Of a DNA stretch of 6,295 nucleotides, positions 1 through 4,600 are shown piece by piece. The position numbers were made by a program, and so were the translations under genes. The notes beneath the pieces were generated by a model. That model did no database searches. It saw only the letters and a program-made list of their open reading frames with translations, and was not told the DNA's origin. How positions within the stretch are numbered: position 1 is the stretch's first letter; each line of letters opens with the position of its first letter. Source of the stretch: Candidatus Falkowbacteria bacterium CG10_big_fil_rev_8_21_14_0_10_43_10 (GTDB lineage: Bacteria > Patescibacteriota > Patescibacteriia > Patescibacteriales > XYC2-FULL-47-12); assembly GCA_002773655.1 (NCBI GenBank), contig PFAR01000003.1, positions 7,441-13,735 of the forward strand, in the 5' to 3' direction.

Positions 1-917
1 GCGGCCGCGGCTTCCAGCGGCGTCATGCCAAAATCTTCCTGCCGCGGAATATAAATATTCGCGATGCAGCCATTAAGCAGCTTAGCCAACTCTTCATCGC
101 TGACAAATCCTAAAACCTCAATATTGTCGTGACCGGCCGCAAGCTGTTTTATTTTCTCCCACTCCGGTCCGCCGGAGGCGACAACCAACTTTTTGTTTGG
201 CATTAAATGAAAAGCGCGCGCAATATCATCTACTCGTTTGAGCGGATCCAAGCGGCCAAAAGACAAATAATAGCCGCCCTCTCTTGCCATTTCTGCGCCA
301 GCGTACATTGCCAGTTGAAACTTTTCTAAATCAATCGGCGGATAAACCACTTCGCTTTTTACGCCGCAATAATGTTGCAGGCGCGCCTGCACGTTTAAAG
401 AATTCGCTAAAACTAAATCCATTTTGCGTATGCCCCAGCTGTAAATAAAACGCGCCCCTATCACAAAAAATAAAAACAGCGGCTTCTGCCAAGCCAACAA
501 ATGTTCATAATAATAATCTTTCAAATCATAGGCGTAGCGCACCGGCGCATGGCAGTACATAACCAACCCCCTCCCTTTACCAAGGGGAGGGACAAGGAGG
601 GGTGAACGCGCCCGCCAAGCCGCCGACAGGCAGTTATTGCCGGAAAAAATTATAATGTCGTAATTGTTGATAAATTTAGTTTTCCAAAAGAACCGCCATT
701 GCGCTGACAAATAGCTTAAACCAAGATGCTTAATTTGTTTGCCTAAAATAATAACTTTCGCCGGAGCTTCTGTTTTAGAAAACGACTCTGCCTCGTTCCA
801 ATATTCAGTCGCGATATCCGCCCCTAAACCTTGCGCCATAGTTAGAACTAAGCGCTCCGCTCCGCCCCTAAATTTAAACCGGTCATGCAGAATTAAAATT
901 TTTTTATCGCTTGACAT
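1..917 (-). CDS. GT4-family glycosyltransferase, 3' end cut by window edge
   Basis: This is a cytosolic GT-B glycosyltransferase that probably moves a sugar from a nucleotide-sugar donor onto a lipid-linked or surface glycan. It reads as 305 codons and is then cut by the left edge, so the C-terminal part is missing. The N-terminal domain opens with KILILHDRFKFRGGAERLV (residues 6-24), holding the GGAE glycine loop of the family. YCHAPVRYAYDL (121-132) and ANS (171-173) follow. The linker YPPIDLEKF (192-200) leads to the donor domain, with GRLDPLKRVDDI (221-232), GGPEW (249-253) and LGFVSDEEL (269-277). The EX7E motif is E294 to E302 in EDFGMTPLE. The start is the ATG at 917-915, with a weak AGGA ten bases upstream (928-931). 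Residues 105-118 (SPLLVPPLGKGRGL) are encoded by a palindromic repeat and look like an in-frame insertion. The gene is divergent from the zinc-ribbon gene. The family call is firm; donor and acceptor are unknown. Confidence 0.93.
   Translation of the reverse strand, partial: MSSDKKILILHDRFKFRGGAERLVLTMAQGLGADIATEYWNEAESFSKTEAPAKVIILGKQIKHLGLSYLSAQWRFFWKTKFINNYDIIIFSGNNCLSAAWRARSPLLVPPLGKGRGLVMYCHAPVRYAYDLKDYYYEHLLAWQKPLFLFFVIGARFIYSWGIRKMDLVLANSLNVQARLQHYCGVKSEVVYPPIDLEKFQLAMYAGAEMAREGGYYLSFGRLDPLKRVDDIARAFHLMPNKKLVVASGGPEWEKIKQLAAGHDNIEVLGFVSDEELAKLLNGCIANIYIPRQEDFGMTPLEAAA
564..605 (-). repeat. G/C-rich palindromic repeat inserted in frame in the GT4 gene
   Basis: This 42-base stretch encodes residues 105-118 of the GT4 protein. 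In the mRNA sense it holds CCCUCCCCUU, loop GGU, then AAAGGGAGGG: a 10-bp stem at 569-578 with 582-591, including one G-U pair, and a 3-base loop. It is flanked by a second CCCCTCC unit (596-602) and by GGTT (565-568). The composition is quite unlike the AT-rich codons on both sides. The encoded peptide PLLVPPLGKGRG is the kind of Pro/Gly/basic translation that dispersed palindromic repeats give when they fall inside genes. Length 42 keeps the frame open. No second copy occurs in this window, so repeat status rests on structure and composition only. Confidence 0.7.
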
Positions 918-940
918 ACTTGTAAATTCCTATGTATAAT
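911..940 (+). promoter_or_regulatory. Near-consensus sigma70 promoter of the zinc-ribbon gene
   Basis: A perfect -35 TTGACA (911-916) and a perfect -10 TATAAT (935-940) are separated by 18 bases. Transcription would start near 947, giving a leader of about 40 bases before the ATG at 986. The -35 box overlaps the start codon of the GT4 gene on the other strand (915-917), so polymerase bound here could hinder initiation of that gene. Confidence 0.8.
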
Positions 941-965
941 AAATAATGTCTTAGTGATCTTTCAA
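936..965 (-). promoter_or_regulatory. Candidate divergent promoter for the GT4 gene
   Basis: Reading the minus strand, TTGAAA (965-960) is followed after 18 bases by TATTAT (941-936). The GT4 mRNA would begin around 929, only about a dozen bases before its ATG, so it would be nearly leaderless and the AGGA at 928-931 would be of little use. This -10 overlaps the plus-strand -10 almost completely. AT-rich sequence gives such matches by chance, so this is a candidate only. Confidence 0.4.
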
Positions 966-970
966 CTTAT

Positions 971-978
971 AGAAGGAG
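971..978 (+). promoter_or_regulatory. Strong ribosome binding site of the zinc-ribbon gene
   Basis: AGAAGGAG lies 7 bases upstream of the ATG at 986. It is by far the best-placed SD in the window; the other starts have weak, distant or no SD. It fixes the start of the small gene. Confidence 0.85.
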
Positions 979-985
979 TCTTATT

Positions 986-1264
986 ATGAATACTTTTCAA
1001 AATGAAAACGAGGAAACAGAAGTTGATACTACCGATGTGGAGGAACCATCACCAAGTTGCCCTGATTGCAAAGCGATAATGTTGCGGAAAGGAAGTTGTT
1101 TTAAATGCTTGAATTGCGGTAAGTCTATTTCAATAAGATTGGGTACGGCGCTCCTAGCTAAACTTTCCGCCGAGGAGGAAGTGCCAAGTTGCCCCGGGTG
1201 TGGGGCGACAATGTTACGGCAAGGCGGCGGTTGGCAATGTCTTAATTGCGGAGAGTTTGTCTAA
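986..1264 (+). CDS. Small double zinc-ribbon protein
   Basis: This is a 92-residue soluble protein. An acidic N-terminal tail (residues 1-20, rich in Glu and Asp) is followed by two C-x2-C...C-x2-C ribbons joined by a short helical-looking linker (about 48-65). Ribbon 1 uses C25, C28, C41 and C44; ribbon 2 uses C69, C72, C85 and C88. Both have 12 residues between the CxxC pairs and the shared text MLR...CLNCG. Each ribbon should bind one zinc ion. The pattern resembles the short zinc ribbon at the C-terminus of adenosylcobalamin-dependent class II ribonucleotide reductases, and ribbon 1 keeps an extra Cys (C38) that ribbon 2 has as Gly. No catalytic domain is present. A role as nucleic-acid-binding or protein-docking adaptor is inference. 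The gene has its own promoter, a strong SD and a terminator, so it is a single-gene unit. The zinc-ribbon call is firm; function is unknown. Confidence 0.87.
   Translation: MNTFQNENEETEVDTTDVEEPSPSCPDCKAIMLRKGSCFKCLNCGKSISIRLGTALLAKLSAEEEVPSCPGCGATMLRQGGGWQCLNCGEFV
1052..1255 (+). repeat. Internal tandem duplication of the zinc-ribbon coding unit
   Basis: Bases 1052-1123 and 1184-1255 align without gaps over 24 codons, offset by 132 bases. By hand count 50 of 72 bases match (about 69%), including an identical CCAAGTTGCCC at the start of each unit and an identical AATTGCGG near the end. Conservation at synonymous sites suggests a fairly recent duplication within the gene rather than convergence of two unrelated ribbons. 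Confidence 0.75.
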
Positions 1265-1289
1265 ACCACAGATTTTGAAAAACGAGGTG

Positions 1290-1326
1290 AGCCAGGTAAA
1301 CAAATTATCTGGCTTTTTTATTTTTT
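1290..1326 (+). terminator. Intrinsic terminator after the zinc-ribbon gene
   Basis: AGCCAGGTAA (1290-1299) pairs with TTATCTGGCT (1305-1314), with one G-U pair, around a 5-base loop. A T-tract interrupted by a single A follows at once (1314-1326). It lies 25 bases after the stop codon. The T-tract overlaps the last codons of the convergent GT-C gene. On the minus strand the same stem has a T-run only after about 7 further bases, so it may end the opposite operon weakly as well. Confidence 0.85.
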
Positions 1327-2991
1327 ACTTTTAACTTGATATAATCCTAATCTGCTTTCTTCATCCAACTTAACCGGCTCCACTTGCAATCCGGCGGCGG
1401 CTAATTTGCGGCTGTTAAGATAATCCAGATCTTGCGGCGGGAAAATAAAGCCGTAGTAATAAAGCGGCGCCCCCTGCTCTACTAAATTAGCGTAAGCCGT
1501 CAGCGGCGCGCGGCTGGATAAGTTTCCTGCTATCACTTTATATTCCGGCCAAAAAAATTTATCAAAGCGCTCGCTGATAATTACGGCGCGCGGCTCTATC
1601 ATTGCCTTTATCTCGTTTACCCGCCGCTCGTCTTGAATGATGCTTTTAGCCATAGCCATTAGGCCTTCTTCCGGGTTAAAAACGGCCGTTTGGATGTTGA
1701 AAGCCGCGCTGGCGCCGATTAAAATCGCTATGATCGCCGTCCGCAGCCGCGCCGGCTTAAATAAATTTCCTAGCGCGGTAAAAAACATCGCCGCTAACGG
1801 CAGGCTCATAACATACATCGCCAGCCAGTAGCGAGCGTAAGAATTGCCGATGGTAATGCCGGCCGGATTAGGGTTATCCTGAATTTTCCAGGAACCGTAA
1901 AAGAAAATTACTATAACGCTAACCGCGACAAAATTAATAAAATACAGCCGCTGTTTTTTGTCTCGTGTTTGATATCGGTATAAAAACATCATCGCCCCCA
2001 AAAGAGCCGGCCAGAATAAATACCAAAACATCAGCGGGTAGTAATAAAGAAAATGTTTGGCGGCATTTTTAAAATTAAGGCCGAAAGGGAGAACGAAATT
2101 TTTAATTTTATTAACACTAATAATTTTTTCTTCGCTCTTCTCTGCTACGGAGGGGGGCGTAAGATAATTATTGGCTTTCGCGTTATAACCGAAATTTAAC
2201 GCCCCGCCGTACAAAATTTGATTATAATAAAACAGCGGCATTAACGCCAAAAATATTCCGACCAAAAATAAAATTAATTTGCGCCAGTCTGTTTGTTTAA
2301 AATAAAACAGCCAGCTGATTAACGCCGCCGGCCCGAGCCAAATTAATTCTGACGCGCGAGTAATGATTGCCAGCCCAAAAAAAATTCCGCTGCTAAAAAC
2401 GAGTAGCCACTGCCGATAAGCGCGTTTAGTCAAATCTGCCGGCGTAACGCCATTGGTTATTAATAAATAAATTCCCCCTAACAACAAGTCAATAAACAAA
2501 ACGTTATGAAACATGGAGCGCGAGGCGTAATACCAATAGGGCGCTAATACGAATAACATTAGCGCTGACAGCCAGGCGATATTTTCATTAAAAACGCGCT
2601 TGATTATTCCGTAAAAAAACAACGCGCCTATGGCCGCCAATAAAGCCGTCAGGTAAATTATAATTCCCGAACCAAAAATTTTTGCCAGCGCGCCATAAAT
2701 CAAAATTATCCCCAAAAAACTTACCGGCTTCACTGCCCCGCTGTCCGAGCGCGCCGAACGCGGCGCAACCGCGTCATTAGCAATAATATTCAGCGGTTCA
2801 AAATAGCTTAACTCCTGTCCGGCCGCGTATTGCCGAGCCCAAAAATAATTAGCCGTTTCATCCGGCGAGGCAAATTTAAAATTAGTGCTACCGGCAACCT
2901 GAAACGGATACCAAGAATATAAAATAAAAAAAATTACCGCGAGCGACGTCAAAACAATAATGCGCCAATTGCGAAATATTTTTTCTGGCAT
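1318..2991 (-). CDS. Polytopic GT-C glycosyltransferase, GT39/ArnT-like
   Basis: This 557-residue integral membrane protein probably transfers a sugar from a polyprenyl-phosphate donor to a lipid, glycan or protein on the outer face of the cytoplasmic membrane. About eleven or twelve hydrophobic segments can be seen, roughly at residues 11-29, 88-105, 109-131, 137-152, 160-178, 194-212, 215-231, 238-256, 315-338, 348-367, 385-408 and 416-433. The first outer loop carries the acidic pair D44-E45 in ASPDETANYFW, the position of the catalytic acid in GT-C enzymes. KPVSFLG (88-94) and TRASELIW (211-218) are further family-like blocks. Residues 440-557 form a soluble C-terminal region. The ATG start has no adjacent SD; the good SD lies 61 bases upstream, beyond a repeat. 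The gene follows the GT2 gene and is probably in its operon. GT-C class is fairly sure; the substrate is unknown. Confidence 0.85.
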   Translation of the reverse strand: MPEKIFRNWRIIVLTSLAVIFFILYSWYPFQVAGSTNFKFASPDETANYFWARQYAAGQELSYFEPLNIIANDAVAPRSARSDSGAVKPVSFLGIILIYGALAKIFGSGIIIYLTALLAAIGALFFYGIIKRVFNENIAWLSALMLFVLAPYWYYASRSMFHNVLFIDLLLGGIYLLITNGVTPADLTKRAYRQWLLVFSSGIFFGLAIITRASELIWLGPAALISWLFYFKQTDWRKLILFLVGIFLALMPLFYYNQILYGGALNFGYNAKANNYLTPPSVAEKSEEKIISVNKIKNFVLPFGLNFKNAAKHFLYYYPLMFWYLFWPALLGAMMFLYRYQTRDKKQRLYFINFVAVSVIVIFFYGSWKIQDNPNPAGITIGNSYARYWLAMYVMSLPLAAMFFTALGNLFKPARLRTAIIAILIGASAAFNIQTAVFNPEEGLMAMAKSIIQDERRVNEIKAMIEPRAVIISERFDKFFWPEYKVIAGNLSSRAPLTAYANLVEQGAPLYYYGFIFPPQDLDYLNSRKLAAAGLQVEPVKLDEESRLGLYQVKSKK

Positions 2992-3011
2992 GGAATGATA
3001 ATTAGAAATTG

Positions 3012-3047
3012 ATGTTTTAATGTTCTGGTGCTTTAATGTTTTAATGT
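3012..3047 (-). repeat. AT-rich direct repeat in the spacer between the GT2 and GT-C genes
   Basis: The 12-mer ACATTAAAACAT (minus sense) occurs at 3047-3036 and again at 3023-3012, 24 bases apart, with ATTAAAGCACCAGA between them. The first copy overlaps the TGA stop of the GT2 gene. In the GT-C frame the block has no stop and would read IKTLKHQNIKT. It looks like a short repetitive insert. Whether it is dispersed in the genome cannot be seen from one window. Confidence 0.6.
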
Positions 3048-4579
3048 CAGCGCTCCTTAGGCGTCACCCAAAAGCCCAGCCGCCACTTCCCGCCGAGCGC
3101 TAGCCGTACTTGCGCCTCCAGCGCCGGCAAAGCGCCAAAGATAATGATGATTATCGGTAAAAAAATCCACTGCATTACCATCACCGCCGTTTTGCCGATG
3201 CCGTAGCGAGCCGGGCGGCGGGGCAACAAAAACATTGAGATCACGGCGGACAAAACTAACCCCGCCATCGCTAAAGTCATTAAGGTGCGCGTGATAAACG
3301 GCAAATTTCCGGACAGCACGGTGGCGTTAAAGTTTTCTCCGCCAACGAACAACGGCAGCCAGCCGATGACACCAATAATGATAGCATTAGTCGCCCAGGC
3401 GTGAAAGCCGTATAATTGCACTAAAATCCTGCCCAAAGCGTTTTTTTTATCTATCGTCTGCCAACGCTTGCTGACGTTAAAAATTAAATAAGGCAAATTC
3501 TCTGCGCCCCAGCCCCAGCGCCGCTGTTGTTTATACAAATTGCCGATCGTTTTCCATTTATTTTTATCCATGCAAGCGTCCATCGATACCGGAAAATACA
3601 AAGGCTCAACGCGGTAGCGGCCGCGGTAATGGCAAAAACAGTGCCAAAAAATACGCGAGTCTTCGGAAACCATGTTGGTTGCCCAAAAATCTATGTCCAC
3701 CAGCGCTTGCCAAGTCATGGAGTGGGAGGAATAAGTCGCCAGCTTTTCTTCCCGCACCTGCTGCATCATCTGCCAAAAGGTATTGCTGTACGCCGATACG
3801 CGCGCGAACCAAGGCGCCTCCCACAGGTTGTTATGATAGACGGGAATCGGCTGGTAGCTCGAGTGATGGGGATCGGGAACCGTTAAAAACGCGTGCGTCA
3901 GGCGCCAAAAATAACCCCCTCCCACGACGGTATCAATGTCAAAGACGCTAACTAGAATTTTAGCGTAATCAATGCTCGCTTTATCAATAATTTCCCTCTG
4001 CGCCGCCCGCGCCGCCCACGCTTGGTTTGCGCCTTTGCCCTTTAGTTCTCCGGCAATTCCGTCCGGATGCGCCGTTAAAAGCCAATAGCCAAACTTGTCT
4101 TTGAATTCTGATTCAATTCGGCGGCAGCTGTGCAGCTGTTCCTCTCCCGCCCGCTCCTCTACTGCCAACACTACCATTAGTTTGTCCACCGGATAGCCGT
4201 CGTCAATCAAAGCGCGCAAAGAAGCGGTAATAATGTCTTTACTCTCGTTATAGACGGGCAAAATTACTAAATGGCGTACTTCTTGCCAGCCCGAAATCGC
4301 CTGACATTTAGCTTGCCAGTTAATTGTTTTATTCTTCGTTAAGGTCCGATAGGCAGAAATAAGATGGAGAATTAAAAAAAGCACCAGCAACAGCCAGTAA
4401 ACGTCAAAAACAATAATAAAATAAGCGACTCCGGCCGGCTTAAGCCAGGACAGGAGAGTTAAGGCAACCAATGTGCCCCCGCTCAAAGCCGCGGGTAATG
4501 TTTCTAGCGCCCTATATAAAAAACGATCTCTGCCTTGGAGATCTGACGCTTGGGCTACTTTTAAATAGTCAACAGCCAT
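3047..4579 (-). CDS. Membrane GT2 glycosyltransferase, processive-synthase type
   Basis: This 510-residue membrane enzyme has the layout of polysaccharide synthases such as cellulose or hyaluronan synthase. Two N-terminal hydrophobic segments (about 28-46 and 50-76) precede a cytosolic GT-A domain, and three or four segments follow (about 385-412, 427-453, 464-488). Catalytic signatures are in order: LPVYNE (107-112) at the nucleotide site, FDID with D214 and D216 as the DxD metal site, SED (305-307) in place of the usual TED with D307 as candidate base, and QQRRW (351-355), the Q-x-x-R-W motif that holds the acceptor chain. No PilZ domain is present. It likely builds and may extrude a surface glycan, or makes a lipid-linked sugar for the GT-C enzyme downstream. 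It starts 21 bases after the ATPase gene stop with only a poor SD (GGCGG), so translational coupling is likely. The stop is TGA. Family is firm; product unknown. Confidence 0.9.
   Translation of the reverse strand: MAVDYLKVAQASDLQGRDRFLYRALETLPAALSGGTLVALTLLSWLKPAGVAYFIIVFDVYWLLLVLFLILHLISAYRTLTKNKTINWQAKCQAISGWQEVRHLVILPVYNESKDIITASLRALIDDGYPVDKLMVVLAVEERAGEEQLHSCRRIESEFKDKFGYWLLTAHPDGIAGELKGKGANQAWAARAAQREIIDKASIDYAKILVSVFDIDTVVGGGYFWRLTHAFLTVPDPHHSSYQPIPVYHNNLWEAPWFARVSAYSNTFWQMMQQVREEKLATYSSHSMTWQALVDIDFWATNMVSEDSRIFWHCFCHYRGRYRVEPLYFPVSMDACMDKNKWKTIGNLYKQQRRWGWGAENLPYLIFNVSKRWQTIDKKNALGRILVQLYGFHAWATNAIIIGVIGWLPLFVGGENFNATVLSGNLPFITRTLMTLAMAGLVLSAVISMFLLPRRPARYGIGKTAVMVMQWIFLPIIIIIFGALPALEAQVRLALGGKWRLGFWVTPKER
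3053..3058 (-). promoter_or_regulatory. Displaced ribosome binding site for the GT-C gene
   Basis: AAGGAG lies in the last codons of the GT2 gene (encoding the final Lys-Glu), 61 bases before the annotated GT-C ATG. Exactly 7 bases downstream of it is an in-frame ATT codon (3045-3043), with 18 sense codons from there to the ATG. Either the AT-rich repeat has pushed the start away from its SD, or a rare ATT start is used. Confidence 0.45.
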
Positions 4580-4600
4580 AATGAAACCGCCGTTAAATTA

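Noticed and set aside
1..8. GCGGCCGC (NotI-like palindrome) at the very left edge
   Set aside because: It encodes the conserved Ala-rich end of the EX7E block and is explained by GC-rich alanine codons; nothing suggests a cloning artefact.
739..939. Plus-strand open frame of 66 codons opposite the GT4 start
   Set aside because: It is antisense to a clear GT4 N-terminus, has no SD, and would run through the promoter of the zinc-ribbon gene.
2148..2160. G-run GGAGGGGGG as a remnant of the same repeat
   Set aside because: It has no complementary arm nearby and lies in an ordinary Thr-Pro-Pro-Ser stretch of the GT-C gene.
2992..3046. Promoter for the GT-C gene in the AT-rich spacer
   Set aside because: No -35/-10 pair with acceptable spacing was found; the AT content comes from the direct repeat.
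3527..3886. Plus-strand open frame of 119 codons, and overlapping ones at 3679-3951, inside the GT2 gene
   Set aside because: The GT2 frame here holds the QxxRW and SED motifs. The antisense frames have no domain, no SD and arise from GC-rich codons of the real gene.
3913..3930. Second possible copy of the C-rich palindromic repeat (ACCCCCTCCCAC)
   Set aside because: There is no matching G-rich arm, and the bases encode an ordinary VGGGY stretch of the GT2 enzyme.
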